Source of the DNA: Acidobacteriota bacterium
GTDB taxonomy: Bacteria; Acidobacteriota; Blastocatellia; Pyrinomonadales; Pyrinomonadaceae
Length of the DNA: 63,120 bases
Direction: 5' to 3'
NCBI GenBank assembly: GCA_003222895.1
Contig: QHXI01000051.1
Coordinates: forward strand, 1 to 63,120
The notes under the pieces were generated by a model that was given only the letters and a program-made list of their open reading frames with translations, was not told the origin of the DNA and did not search any database. Each line of letters opens with the position of its first letter. Within the stretch, counting starts at the first letter, position 1. This document shows, one piece after another, positions 1 to 9,018 of the stretch. A program made the translations under genes and the position numbers.

Positions 1-80
1 GGACGGCTTATCTGAATCAAAGACGCGAAGGCGCCAAGGCTGGCAAGGGCCAGATTAAGGGACTACGCTCGGGCTTCTAG
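1..80 (+). CDS. C-terminal tail of an upstream gene (partial)
   Basis: An open frame enters from the left edge and stops at a TAG at 78-80. The 25 visible residues are basic and Gly/Lys-rich, ending in LRSGF. Too little is present to name the product. It runs in the same direction as the Fur-family gene that begins 61 bases further on, so the two may be co-transcribed. Confidence 0.45.
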   Translation, partial: TAYLNQRREGAKAGKGQIKGLRSGF

Positions 81-141
81 CGCGTCTCGTTAGGATGTTA
101 GAATGCAACCGCTTTCTTAGAACCACCGTCCAACGATATCG

Positions 142-624
142 ATGACTGAAGAGCAGGAAGTCTTTCGCGAGCACATTCAGCAGCAAGGCCTCAAGCGCAC
201 TGCGCAGCGCGACCTGATTCTGGATGTGTTTCTGCGGACCGAAGGCCACCTGTCGGGAGAGGATCTTTACCGGCTAGTTCATGATGAGGATCCGAGCGTG
301 GGCCAGACGACGGTGTATCGCACGCTGAGGCTCCTGACTGATGCGGGACTCGCGCGCGAAGTTCGATTCGGCGATGGCCGCGCGCACTACGAACACAATT
401 ACAAGCACGAGCATCACGATCACATGATCTGTTCCGAGTGCGGAAAGATCATCGAATTCTACTCGCCTGAGTTGGAAGCGATTCAGGATGCAATGGCTGC
501 GAAATACAAATTTCAATTAACGGAACATCTGCTGCGCATGATCGGGATCTGCAGCGACTGTCGAAGAAAGAGAGCAGGCTCTGAGAAGAAAGTCGCGCAA
601 GTTGCGAACTCGGCCCGCCGATAG
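142..624 (+). CDS. Fur-family metal-responsive transcriptional regulator
   Basis: This is a 160-residue protein of the ferric-uptake-regulator family, which represses genes when bound to a metal co-repressor. Residues about 15-75 form the winged-helix domain, including the family segment [11 protein letters not shown]. The metal-binding half follows, with a His-rich stretch HEHHDH at about 89-94 and two CxxC pairs (Cys97/Cys100 and Cys137/Cys140) that normally hold structural zinc. Length is slightly above the usual 135-150 because of a basic tail. Fur, PerR and Zur cannot be told apart from sequence alone. The ATG is preceded by only a weak ribosome-binding site. No metal transporter is adjacent, so the regulon is probably elsewhere. 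Confidence 0.93.
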   Translation: MTEEQEVFREHIQQQGLKRTAQRDLILDVFLRTEGHLSGEDLYRLVHDEDPSVGQTTVYRTLRLLTDAGLAREVRFGDGRAHYEHNYKHEHHDHMICSECGKIIEFYSPELEAIQDAMAAKYKFQLTEHLLRMIGICSDCRRKRAGSEKKVAQVANSARR

Positions 625-648
625 GCGGATCCCGTCGCGTTCATCAAC

Positions 649-1689
649 ATGACAATCGTCAACACAACGCTAAAACAATTGCTGAGGACTTCGTTTCACT
701 CTCTTATGCTGGGCATCGTGCTCGTGTTTCCGCTGCTGCTGCTTGGTTGCCCGAGCAGCACGAACAAGCCGTCGGAACCAAATTCAGATACATCGACAAA
801 CGATTCTTCCAAATCGAATTTCGACGGCGACCGCGCGTTCGAACACGTTCGCAAGCAAGTTGAGTTTGGACCACGGCCGGCGGGCTCAGCCGAGTTAGAG
901 AAAGCGCGCGGCTACATAATCGATCAGTTGAAGTCATACGGATTGAAAGTTACGACCGATGAATTTCACGCGATGACTCCGCTTGGCGATCGGCGAATGG
1001 TGAACGTTACGGCTGAGCTGCCGGGAGAATCTAACGACGTGATCATTATTGGCAGTCACTACGACACGAAGTACTTCAAGGAATTCAAATTCGTGGGCGC
1101 GAACGATGGCGGTGCGTCAACGGGCGCGCTGATGGAAGTCGCGCGTGTGCTGGCCGCGAAAGGAAAGCCCAAGCTGACTTACTGGTTTGTGTTCTTCGAC
1201 GGCGAGGAAGCGTTCTGCAAAAATTGGGACGATTGCCACAATCCGAATCCCGCCGATCCGAAAAATCCTCTGCCGGACAATCTCTACGGCAGTCGTCATT
1301 ACGTGGCGCAGCTCATAGACAAAAACGAATTGAAACGTGTACGAGCTATGATTCTATTCGACATGATGGGTTATAAGAACCTGCATCTTGGTCGCGACGA
1401 GCTAAGCACGACCTGGTTGCAGGAGATCGTGTGGCAAACCGCGAAGCAGATCGGTTATAGCCAGCAGTTCATCGATGGACCTGAAGGTGTGGGCGACGAC
1501 GATCACGCACCATTCCTGCGCGCCGGCATTCCTGCGCTCGATATTATTCAGTTGAGTACGTACGAACCCTGGCACACAAAAGACGACACGCTCGATAAGG
1601 TTTCGGCGAAGAGTTTGAAGGCTGTCGGCGATACGATCGTCATCAGCTTGCCGAAGATTGAAGAGCGGATACTGAGCCGATCGAGGTAG
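649..1689 (+). CDS. M28-family metallopeptidase lipoprotein, glutaminyl-cyclase-like
   Basis: A 346-residue exported protein. An N-terminal hydrophobic segment ends in a lipobox-like LLLLGC at about residues 29-34, suggesting a lipid-anchored periplasmic protein. The M28 zinc-peptidase fold is indicated by GSHYDTK, GANDGG, DGEEAF, a later DMMG and a final His in PWHTKDDT. These are the usual positions of the zinc ligands and general acid-base Glu. M28 members include aminopeptidases and glutaminyl-peptide cyclotransferases; the spacing and the YEPWHT end fit the cyclase-like branch, but substrate is not certain. It starts 24 bases after the Fur-family gene, so joint transcription is possible. 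Confidence 0.88.
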   Translation: MTIVNTTLKQLLRTSFHSLMLGIVLVFPLLLLGCPSSTNKPSEPNSDTSTNDSSKSNFDGDRAFEHVRKQVEFGPRPAGSAELEKARGYIIDQLKSYGLKVTTDEFHAMTPLGDRRMVNVTAELPGESNDVIIIGSHYDTKYFKEFKFVGANDGGASTGALMEVARVLAAKGKPKLTYWFVFFDGEEAFCKNWDDCHNPNPADPKNPLPDNLYGSRHYVAQLIDKNELKRVRAMILFDMMGYKNLHLGRDELSTTWLQEIVWQTAKQIGYSQQFIDGPEGVGDDDHAPFLRAGIPALDIIQLSTYEPWHTKDDTLDKVSAKSLKAVGDTIVISLPKIEERILSRSR

Positions 1690-1711
1690 AGTGCTAGGGT
1701 AATTAAATCTT

Positions 1712-1855
1712 CGTGCCGTCGGCACGAGATGTTTATAGAGTAGTCGAGTATTTATTGTTCTTGTCGCCCATTCATGGGCGAAAATATTTCGCTCCTGACG
1801 GAGCTTGTTAAGAATATCCGGCGGTAAGCTATAAACATTTCGTTCCTACGGAACG
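1712..1855. repeat. Array of four short intergenic hairpins
   Basis: Four small perfect inverted repeats lie in the convergent gap between the peptidase and the dehydrogenase: CGTGCCG/CGGCACG (1712-1726), CGCCCAT/ATGGGCG (1765-1780), GCTCC/GGAGC (1791-1804) and CGTTCC/GGAACG (1841-1855). The last is preceded by GCTATAAACAT. The same layout (CTATAAA-AT followed by a GC-rich hairpin, plus a GCTCC-N4-GGAGC unit) recurs at 17,383-17,477, so this is a dispersed family rather than a single terminator. One or more may still terminate the flanking genes. Confidence 0.7.
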
Positions 1856-1861
1856 ACATCT

Positions 1862-2923
1862 TCACACCATAGCTCGCAGCTTGTCTTCCACAGCTTTACC
1901 AACTTCGCTGCAACGAGAAGCTTTCTCCTCGCCAATCAAATCATAGGTAAGCGTTTTACCCTCGCTGAGAAGTTCCTCTACGGCACTTTCGACTTTCTCA
2001 GCGGCGCGAATTAATCGCTCATCTTCATCTCGCGTGCCGAGCCAATCCATCATCATCCGCACTGACAGAATCGCGGCCAGCGGATTCGCTTTATCCTTGC
2101 CCGCGTGTTTCGGCGCGCTCCCGTGAATAGGTTCGAACATCGCGTGCTCGTCGCCGATGTTGCCGCCGACCGCGAGTCCCAACCCGCCGGCGGTTGTCGC
2201 GCCGTTGTCGCTGATGATATCGCCGGCGAGATTCGGCGCCACGACCACGTCATACCATTCGGGATTGCGAATCTGCCACTGGCAGAACGCGTCGACATAA
2301 GCGTAATCGAGTTTGAGATCGACGCACGCGACTTTCAGTTGTTTGTCGCGGCGACGCGCGAGATTGAAAGCGTAACGCACGACCCGTTCAGTCGCGCGCC
2401 GCGTGATTCGAATCGGCGTTATCCGGCCGTCCGCGATTTCGTTTGTCTCGCCCGTGTACGCGTCCTCGGTGTTCTCGCGAATCACCACGTAATCGACTTT
2501 GCCAGCTTCCCAAACCTCTTTTAGCTCGCCATGAATCTTGTGCTTCACGCCGGGATAAAGTTTGATCGGCCGAACATTCGCATAGAGATCAAGCTTCTGC
2601 CGATTTGCAATCACCTGCGCGAATCCGGCGAGCTGAGCTTCGGGATAAGGCTTGCCGGCTTTCGTGAAAACGGTCTTGCCGTCAACTTCATGACCGACGG
2701 CGCCGAGAATAATCGCGTCGGCGGCTTCGCATTTTTCGAATGAGCCTGCGGGCCACTCGATTTCATGCTCGGCGTAGTAATGACCTCCGCATTCGATCTC
2801 TTCGATGCGAAAATCGATTTGAAAAAGTTCGCCAGCGGTGCGCAGAATTCGCAGACCTTGCGCCAAGACCTCCGGCCCGATGCCGTCACCCGGCAGAGCT
2901 ATGATGGAATAGGATTGTTTCAT
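1862..2923 (-). CDS. Isocitrate/isopropylmalate dehydrogenase-family enzyme
   Basis: A 353-residue NAD(P)-dependent beta-decarboxylating dehydrogenase. It has the N-terminal PGDGIGPEV segment, ENTEDAYTGE (substrate loop), the metal-binding Asp region NLAGDIISD and the cofactor segment EPIHGSAPKHAGK. Members oxidise and decarboxylate 3-isopropylmalate (leucine synthesis), isocitrate, homoisocitrate or tartrate. The loop reads ENTED rather than the phosphorylatable serine of E. coli-type isocitrate dehydrogenase. I favour 3-isopropylmalate dehydrogenase, but no other leucine gene is near and an isocitrate role is possible. Length is normal for the family. Confidence 0.85.
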   Translation of the reverse strand: MKQSYSIIALPGDGIGPEVLAQGLRILRTAGELFQIDFRIEEIECGGHYYAEHEIEWPAGSFEKCEAADAIILGAVGHEVDGKTVFTKAGKPYPEAQLAGFAQVIANRQKLDLYANVRPIKLYPGVKHKIHGELKEVWEAGKVDYVVIRENTEDAYTGETNEIADGRITPIRITRRATERVVRYAFNLARRRDKQLKVACVDLKLDYAYVDAFCQWQIRNPEWYDVVVAPNLAGDIISDNGATTAGGLGLAVGGNIGDEHAMFEPIHGSAPKHAGKDKANPLAAILSVRMMMDWLGTRDEDERLIRAAEKVESAVEELLSEGKTLTYDLIGEEKASRCSEVGKAVEDKLRAMV

Positions 2924-2988
2924 GTCGTGTTTGAAAGAAATTGAATATAAGCGACGCCTGGAAGAATCGACAAACGCGGCCTGTTCGT

Positions 2989-3111
2989 CCCTCTCCCTTT
3001 GGGAGAGGGCCAGGGTGAGGGCGCGAAGCGTAGCGAAAAAGAAAAAGAAAGGGACGATTTGCTTGCCGTGCTACGTAGTCCCTCACCCAACCCTCTCCCT
3101 TTGGGAGAGGG
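2989..3111. repeat. Large inverted repeat built from CCCTCTCCC/GGGAGAGGG hairpins
   Basis: Two copies of the hairpin CCCTCTCCC-TTT-GGGAGAGGG lie at 2989-3009 and 3091-3111. The first is followed by CAGGGTGAGGG and the second preceded by CCCTCACCC, so the whole 123-base element folds back on itself. It occupies the divergent promoter gap between the dehydrogenase and cinA. It resembles mobile REP/MITE-type elements common in bacterial intergenic DNA; that class assignment is inference. Confidence 0.75.
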
Positions 3112-3180
3112 CGTTTGGAGGGCGAAGACTTCTCCCTAGGTTTTCTTCCTCTGTGTCCTCTGTGGTAATAATCGTCGTTC

Positions 3181-4416
3181 ATGCTTACCGCGGAAATCAT
3201 CGCCATCGGTTCAGAACTGTTGTCTCCGGACCGCACCGACACGAACAGCCTCTGGCTCACGGATCAACTTAATCGCATCGGCATCGACGTTAAACTTAAA
3301 ACGATCGTGGGCGACGACGATGCGCGGCTTGAAGAAGTTATCAAAGATGCAGTCAAACGTTCCCGTGTCGTAATCACCACGGGTGGTCTTGGACCAACCG
3401 AAGATGACATCACGCGCAAAGTCGTCGCGCGCGCGTTGGGGAAACGTCTGTCGCTTGATGAAAAAGTTCTCGACGAAATTCGCGAGCGCTTCCAGAGCTT
3501 CGGCATGAAAATGCCTGAGCGAAACTCGCGGCAAGCGATGGTAATTGCCGGCGCTGAAGTGCTTTCAAATCCGAACGGCAGCGCCCCGGGTTTGTATCTT
3601 GAACACGAAGGCTGTGTGATCGCTCTATTCCCGGGTCCGCCGCGCGAAATGAAGCCGATGTTCGAGAATCATGTGCTGCCGCGGATCGAAAAACTTGCGG
3701 GTGACACACGATTCGCGACTCGCGTACTGCGCGTGGCGGGCATGGGCGAATCCGCAGTCGATGAAAAGATCGCGCCGATTTACACGAAATACGAGAACCC
3801 GCAAACGACGATTCTCTTCAATAGCAGCGAGATCGAGATTCATCTGCGCGCGCACGGAAGGACCGAGGCTGATGCCGAATCGTTGCTCGACGATCTTTCT
3901 TTGAAGATTGAAAAGGAACTTGGCAACGCGGCCTTTTCGTTTCGCGGCGAGACGATGGAAGAAGTTGTCGGCCGGCGTCTGGCGATGACTGAATTCACGC
4001 TCGCAGTGGCTGAGAGTTGCACCGGCGGGCTGATTGCTCAGCGTCTGACGAACGTGCCTGGCGCTTCGAAATATTTCATCGAAGGCCTGGTGACTTACTC
4101 GAATGAGTCGAAGGTTCGGCTGCTCGGTGTCGATAAGAAACTGATCAAGGAATTCGGGGCGGTGAGCCAGCAAGTCGCGCGCGACATGGCGCGCGGCGTT
4201 CGCCATCGCGCAAAGACCGATTTTGGTTTAGCAGTCACAGGAATCGCCGGTCCCGGCGGCGGAAGTGAAGAGAAGCCCGTCGGCTTGGTTTATATCGCGC
4301 TTGCTGATGACGCGCACACCGAACACAAGAAGCTGATGATTCCGGGCGACCGCGAACTCGTTCGCTGGCGTGCATCTCAGGCGGCGTTGGATATGTTGAG
4401 AAGAAGATTGATTTGA
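3181..4416 (+). CDS. cinA: CinA-family protein (nicotinamide-nucleotide amidase)
   Basis: A 411-residue, full-length CinA. Residues about 1-170 form the molybdopterin-binding-like domain (AEIIAIGSELL, TTGGLGPTEDD, FPGPPREMKPMF). The C-terminal domain from about 255 is the amidase module, with AESCTGGLIAQRL and GIAGPGGG. The family deamidates nicotinamide mononucleotide in pyridine-nucleotide salvage and historically is linked to competence and DNA damage. The ATG opens directly on the conserved MLTAEIIAIG start. It is divergent from the dehydrogenase gene, with the inverted repeat between them. Confidence 0.95.
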   Translation: MLTAEIIAIGSELLSPDRTDTNSLWLTDQLNRIGIDVKLKTIVGDDDARLEEVIKDAVKRSRVVITTGGLGPTEDDITRKVVARALGKRLSLDEKVLDEIRERFQSFGMKMPERNSRQAMVIAGAEVLSNPNGSAPGLYLEHEGCVIALFPGPPREMKPMFENHVLPRIEKLAGDTRFATRVLRVAGMGESAVDEKIAPIYTKYENPQTTILFNSSEIEIHLRAHGRTEADAESLLDDLSLKIEKELGNAAFSFRGETMEEVVGRRLAMTEFTLAVAESCTGGLIAQRLTNVPGASKYFIEGLVTYSNESKVRLLGVDKKLIKEFGAVSQQVARDMARGVRHRAKTDFGLAVTGIAGPGGGSEEKPVGLVYIALADDAHTEHKKLMIPGDRELVRWRASQAALDMLRRRLI

Positions 4417-4428
4417 GTATCAGGTCTC

Positions 4429-6015
4429 CTATTTCCTCAACCGATACACATGAATATTCGTTCGCAGAAACTCGGAATGCGCATGCATGATTGATTCGTA
4501 ATTCCCGATCGACTCGTTGTATTCGGCGGCTGATCGATACAAGTCAAATGGCGTCGATCGCTCGGCTTCAATCACGACCAAATATTCTACTTTTTGATCG
4601 TTGAGAAACTTCAAAAACGATTCGCGCTCACGTGGCGCATCGGCGGAAGACAGAAATTTGTCTTCAGAGATTCCTGACAGAACCCGCACTGTTCCGTCAT
4701 CGCAAAAGATTCGCGTGTTTGAATTCTGATCGAAGTGGTCGCGAAGATAATCGGCGACGTTGCGTTGAGTTTTGTACCGATTGATTTCGCCGACGGCACC
4801 GGCGAATTGAATGGTTGCGTCGAATGAGCAGATGACGATGATCGCGACGAGAACGCGTCGCGCGATCTGAGGTTTGTGCTTGCGAATCCACAGATACGTC
4901 CAGGCCAAAATCGGAAGACCGAGCGTGAACAGAATCAATCCATAGCGCGGAAAAATAATCGGTTGCTGATGCGTTAGGTATGCGCCGATCAGAAGCGCCA
5001 GAAAAGCAAAAAAGAAAAGCAGCGGCGCAAGGATAGATTGAACTTCGCTAACTTCGGATTTCGTTTGTCTCACGCGAAGGCCCAAAGACGAAAAGACTCC
5101 GCGCTCGCGAATGGCCGGGTGTGAGAGACTTCTTAGTACGAACCACGCCGCAACACAACACGCAACCAAGACTGCAATGTCTGTCGAGACGAGCAACGTC
5201 GCGGTATCGCTCATTATTTGCTTCAGCGAGAAGCGCGCGATTGATGGATTCATCGTCATCAGCCAATCGTGATACTCCTGACGTTGCTTGAAACACGCGA
5301 ATGCGTCACCGGTCGCCTTCCATGAAATGTAGAACCAGAACACTGGCGGCAGGATCAAGATCACAATTGCGACGAGTGAAACGCGACGGTCGCGGATGAG
5401 TTGAAGACAAGGAATCAACGCGATCAGCATCCAGCTTTCTACTCTCGTCAGCCCGGCAAGCGCGCCAAAGATTGCGGCAACAATCCAGTTACCGCTCAAA
5501 ATAAAATACAACACGGCCACCACTAAGAACGCGTGCGGCACATCGGTCATCGCCGACGCTGAATAAAAAATGTGCAGCGGATTCAATGCAATCAGCAGAA
5601 ACATCGCCAGCGCGGCGCGCCGGTCGGCGGTCAATCGGAGCGTGATGGCGTAAACAAACAGACAAGTCCCCGCGCCAAACAAGGCGGCGACCAACTTACC
5701 CGAATAAAAGCCGTTCTTAATAAGGACGTTAACAATCGCTGATAAGAATTGGTAGAGCGGCAACCAGAATCCAAATAGATCAGTCAGTCGCAGGCTTCCC
5801 GTAGAAATCTTTGTGCTGAGCGTGCCGATGTCGCGGATGTAAACGTACGCGTCGCCGAAAGCGTTGGGCAGAAAGAAAGCGCCGACAATACGAGGCGCGC
5901 CCGCAACGATCAGCAGCGCCGGCCAGATGGTCCTACGATTCCAAAATTGATTCATCTTAGCGAAAAACGAGTCTTGCGAGCATACCAGCAACCTGTGCGA
6001 CCGCAGTAGTTGCAT
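4429..6015 (-). CDS. Multi-pass membrane glycosyltransferase, ArnT/PMT-like
   Basis: A protein of up to 528 residues with about 9-11 hydrophobic segments and a soluble C-terminal part, the layout of family GT-C transferases that move sugars from polyprenyl-phosphate donors onto lipids or proteins outside the membrane. An early acidic segment (FGDAYVYIRD) sits where GT-C enzymes carry the catalytic Asp. The better start is probably Met21 (5955), since the first 20 residues look unlike a signal and no ribosome-binding site precedes either position clearly. It is convergent with cinA and only 12 bases away. Acceptor unknown. Confidence 0.72.
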   Translation of the reverse strand: MQLLRSHRLLVCSQDSFFAKMNQFWNRRTIWPALLIVAGAPRIVGAFFLPNAFGDAYVYIRDIGTLSTKISTGSLRLTDLFGFWLPLYQFLSAIVNVLIKNGFYSGKLVAALFGAGTCLFVYAITLRLTADRRAALAMFLLIALNPLHIFYSASAMTDVPHAFLVVAVLYFILSGNWIVAAIFGALAGLTRVESWMLIALIPCLQLIRDRRVSLVAIVILILPPVFWFYISWKATGDAFACFKQRQEYHDWLMTMNPSIARFSLKQIMSDTATLLVSTDIAVLVACCVAAWFVLRSLSHPAIRERGVFSSLGLRVRQTKSEVSEVQSILAPLLFFFAFLALLIGAYLTHQQPIIFPRYGLILFTLGLPILAWTYLWIRKHKPQIARRVLVAIIVICSFDATIQFAGAVGEINRYKTQRNVADYLRDHFDQNSNTRIFCDDGTVRVLSGISEDKFLSSADAPRERESFLKFLNDQKVEYLVVIEAERSTPFDLYRSAAEYNESIGNYESIMHAHSEFLRTNIHVYRLRK

Positions 6016-6069
6016 GCTTGTTCTGCGCAGAGCGGCTTGTTATAGTCAGCGTTCAATCGAGTATGCGTA

Positions 6070-6537
6070 ATGGCGGTAGCAACTGAAGAGAAGGTTCTGG
6101 CGACGAACCGCGCAGCGTTTCACAATTATCACATCTCCGCAAAATACGAAGCCGGTGCTGTGTTGACCGGAACGGAAGTGAAGAGTGTCCTCGACGGCCG
6201 GATTCAGTTGAAAGAATCATATGTGGCAGTGAGAGAAGGTGAAGCTTGGCTCTTTAATGCGCACATCTCGCCGTACGCGCACGGCAATCGCGCGAATCAC
6301 GATCCGTTGCGCACACGTAAGCTTTTGCTGCATCGGCGAGAGATTGAAAAACTCGATCAGGCCAGCGCTATCCAGGGCATGACACTCGTAATTACGCGGG
6401 TGTATGTGAAAACACGAAAGATCAAATTCGAAATTGGAATTGCCAAGGGAAAGAAGCTATACGACAAGCGCGAGACTGAGCTGCGCCGCATCGTCGATCG
6501 CGAAACGCGCGCGCAATTAAAACAAAGAAATCGATAA
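6070..6537 (+). CDS. smpB: SsrA-binding protein SmpB
   Basis: A 155-residue basic protein, the partner of tmRNA in trans-translation: it binds the tRNA-like domain and delivers it to stalled ribosomes. Family landmarks run the full length: NRAAFHNYHI, GTEVKSVLDGR, the IQLKESYV strand, HISPYAHGN and the basic KKLYDKRET tail that enters the mRNA channel. Length is typical. No tmRNA gene is visible in the window. It is divergent from the membrane glycosyltransferase and is followed after 47 bases by pepA. Confidence 0.97.
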   Translation: MAVATEEKVLATNRAAFHNYHISAKYEAGAVLTGTEVKSVLDGRIQLKESYVAVREGEAWLFNAHISPYAHGNRANHDPLRTRKLLLHRREIEKLDQASAIQGMTLVITRVYVKTRKIKFEIGIAKGKKLYDKRETELRRIVDRETRAQLKQRNR

Positions 6538-6584
6538 TCAGCACCGATCCTAATCTTGATCGTAAAAGAGAAGCGAGGTTAATA

Positions 6585-8075
6585 ATGGACGCATTCGGAA
6601 GCTCGAAACCTGTTAACGAAATTGACGCCGAGGGCTTGGCCGTTGCCGTTTTCAAAGATGAAAGAGCAAACGGCGGTCTGCTGAAGAGTTTGGACCAGGC
6701 CGTGGGCGGATTGATCAGCGAGGTTACCAAGTCGGAAGAATTCGTCGGCAAAGAAGGCGAGACAGCTTATTTTCATGTTTCCGGCAACGGCTTAAAGGCG
6801 CGCCGTCTGCTGCTGATCGGTTGCGGCGATCGGGCTTCGTACAAGTCCGCCCAAATTACGCAGATGGGCGGGACCGCGGCGCGATTTCTGCGCAGCAAGA
6901 ACCTGAAAACGATTGCGGTTGTTCCGCGCGCCGATGGCGAAGCGAAAGCCGCGGCGCAGATGGTTGTCGTCGGTGCAATCATGGGAATGTTCGAGCCCGA
7001 CAAATATCGAACGAAAGACAAGGAGCAGCGCCAACTGAAATCCGTCACGGTGGTGGTCGACGGCGCCGACAAGAAAGCCGTGCAGCGCGGAGCCGAACGC
7101 GGACGCATCATCGGCGAGTCGATCAATTTCACTCGCGATTTGGCGAACGAACCCGGCGCTTACATGACGCCGACGATCATGGCTGATCGCGCGAAGCAGG
7201 TGGCGAAGGAATTTGGGCTCAGCTTCGACGTGCTCGATCAAAAACAGATGGAAAAGCTGGGCATGGGATCGCTGCTCGGCGTTGCGCGCGGATCGGATGA
7301 GCCGCCGAAACTTATCGTGATGAAATACAAGCCTTCGAAATCGACTTCCAAAGATTTGCTGGCGCTGGTCGGGAAGGGAATCACATTCGATTCAGGTGGC
7401 ATTTCACTCAAGCCCGGCGAGAACATGGAGCTGATGAAGTACGACATGACGGGCGCCGCAACCGTAATTGGCACGATGCAAGCGATCGCTCAATTGAAGC
7501 CATCAGTATCGGTACTGGGCGTAGCGCCGTGTTCCGAAAACTTGCCGTCAGGTAAAGCCATAAAGCCCGGCGACGTGCTGCGCGCGATGACCGGCAAGAC
7601 GATTGAGGTAATCAACACGGATGCCGAGGGCCGCCTCGTTCTGGCGGACGCGATCGCTTATGCGAAGAAACTCGGCGCGACGAAAATCATCGACATGGCG
7701 ACGCTAACAGGCGCGGTCTCAATCGCGCTCGGCGACGTGAACACGGCAATCCTCGGAACTGATCAAGAATTGATCGACGAAGTAATCGCTTCGGGTGTCG
7801 AAGTCGGCGAAAAGTTTTGGCAGTTACCGCTTGACGCGGAGTACACGAAACAAATCAAGAGTGACATCGCCGATATCAAGAACGTTGGGGGCAAGAAGGC
7901 CGGAACCATCACGGCCGCGGCTTTCTTAAAAGAGTTTGCCGAAGAGACGCCGTGGGCGCATCTTGATATCGCCGGCACCGCATGGGGGGATCCGGCTACG
8001 CCTTATCGTTCAAAAGGTCCAACCGGCGTAGCCGTCCGGACGTTAGTGGAATTCATCGAACGCTCAGCCAAATGA
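6585..8075 (+). CDS. pepA: Leucyl aminopeptidase, M17 family
   Basis: A 496-residue cytosolic metallo-aminopeptidase that removes N-terminal residues from peptides. The N-terminal third is the variable regulatory domain. The catalytic domain carries the M17 signature NTDAEGRLVLADA, the metal-binding KGITFDSGG and the motif DMTGAA. Length and order are normal for the hexameric enzyme. GAGG lies 7-10 bases before the ATG. It probably forms a unit with smpB. Confidence 0.96.
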   Translation: MDAFGSSKPVNEIDAEGLAVAVFKDERANGGLLKSLDQAVGGLISEVTKSEEFVGKEGETAYFHVSGNGLKARRLLLIGCGDRASYKSAQITQMGGTAARFLRSKNLKTIAVVPRADGEAKAAAQMVVVGAIMGMFEPDKYRTKDKEQRQLKSVTVVVDGADKKAVQRGAERGRIIGESINFTRDLANEPGAYMTPTIMADRAKQVAKEFGLSFDVLDQKQMEKLGMGSLLGVARGSDEPPKLIVMKYKPSKSTSKDLLALVGKGITFDSGGISLKPGENMELMKYDMTGAATVIGTMQAIAQLKPSVSVLGVAPCSENLPSGKAIKPGDVLRAMTGKTIEVINTDAEGRLVLADAIAYAKKLGATKIIDMATLTGAVSIALGDVNTAILGTDQELIDEVIASGVEVGEKFWQLPLDAEYTKQIKSDIADIKNVGGKKAGTITAAAFLKEFAEETPWAHLDIAGTAWGDPATPYRSKGPTGVAVRTLVEFIERSAK

Positions 8076-8167
8076 GCAGCGTTATTAGTTCGCCCAGATA
8101 ATTCAGTCGATGATAAAATCGGCACGTAGGCTGAAGTCGCGTATCTTCCTGAGACGATCCCCTTACG

Positions 8168-9007
8168 ATGACCGATTATTATCAGGTCCTGGGCATTAAG
8201 CCATCGGCAACCGCTAGTGAGATCAAATCCGCCTATCGCCAGCTGGCCCGCAAACGGCATCCAGACGTCAATCGAGATTCCGAGAAAGCTGCGCGTGAGT
8301 TCGCGTTGCTCTCGCTCGCCTATCACACGCTGATTGATCCGCAAGAGCGGGCGTTTCACGATCAGCAACTCACCAAGCAGCGAAACGGCACGTCGATTCT
8401 CGAGTCCGACAATCCTCACGCGCAGCGCGCCCGCAACATCGCCGCGCAGGCTCGTTGGGATCGAGTCGTCAATCAAATCCTGGAGAACGATCGGCGCGAA
8501 AATACGGCGCGGCAGCGAGCCGTTTTCACCACGGTGTCGCTGTTTCTCTCGACGTTCTTTGTTGCCATGATCAAGCCACCGTTGTGGCAGTCGTTTGGTC
8601 TTATCGGCCGGGCGATTCTTGCGACGTTGTTCATCGCCGGGATCTGGCACTTGATCACTCGCCTGCGCGAATACTTTCGGCATTACACTTACAAGCCTGA
8701 GCCGATTCATTTTTCGATCACGCAGGAAGATAAATCGCCTTCACAGCCTTTCACGCGATTCTCTGCATACGCGTTTTTAGTTGGCGGCTACGGAGTTAGC
8801 CTGGGACTCGGATTGTTGATTGGTTGGCAAGCGCAGGATTTCTTTTCCGATTTGACGATGCTGTTCCGGCATCACGTCCCGGCCGGTACGGGGGCAGGCT
8901 TTTCACCCACGACCATGATCATTTCGGATTTGATTTTCTACCCGCCGATTGCAGTTTTGGTTATTGATACGATGCACGCGCTAGCATCGCGCATCGACGC
9001 AGGTTGA
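8168..9007 (+). CDS. Membrane protein with N-terminal J domain
   Basis: A 279-residue protein. Residues 1-65 are a J domain with the diagnostic HPD tripeptide (KRHPDVN), which stimulates the ATPase of a DnaK-type Hsp70. There is no Gly/Phe region or zinc finger, so it is not a general DnaJ. About four hydrophobic segments follow, at roughly 117-140, 143-165, 190-215 and 245-265, which would tether the J domain at the inner membrane. It lies just upstream of a HEAT-repeat protein. The client is unknown. Confidence 0.85.
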   Translation: MTDYYQVLGIKPSATASEIKSAYRQLARKRHPDVNRDSEKAAREFALLSLAYHTLIDPQERAFHDQQLTKQRNGTSILESDNPHAQRARNIAAQARWDRVVNQILENDRRENTARQRAVFTTVSLFLSTFFVAMIKPPLWQSFGLIGRAILATLFIAGIWHLITRLREYFRHYTYKPEPIHFSITQEDKSPSQPFTRFSAYAFLVGGYGVSLGLGLLIGWQAQDFFSDLTMLFRHHVPAGTGAGFSPTTMIISDLIFYPPIAVLVIDTMHALASRIDAG

Positions 9008-9018
9008 GGTCATAGAAA

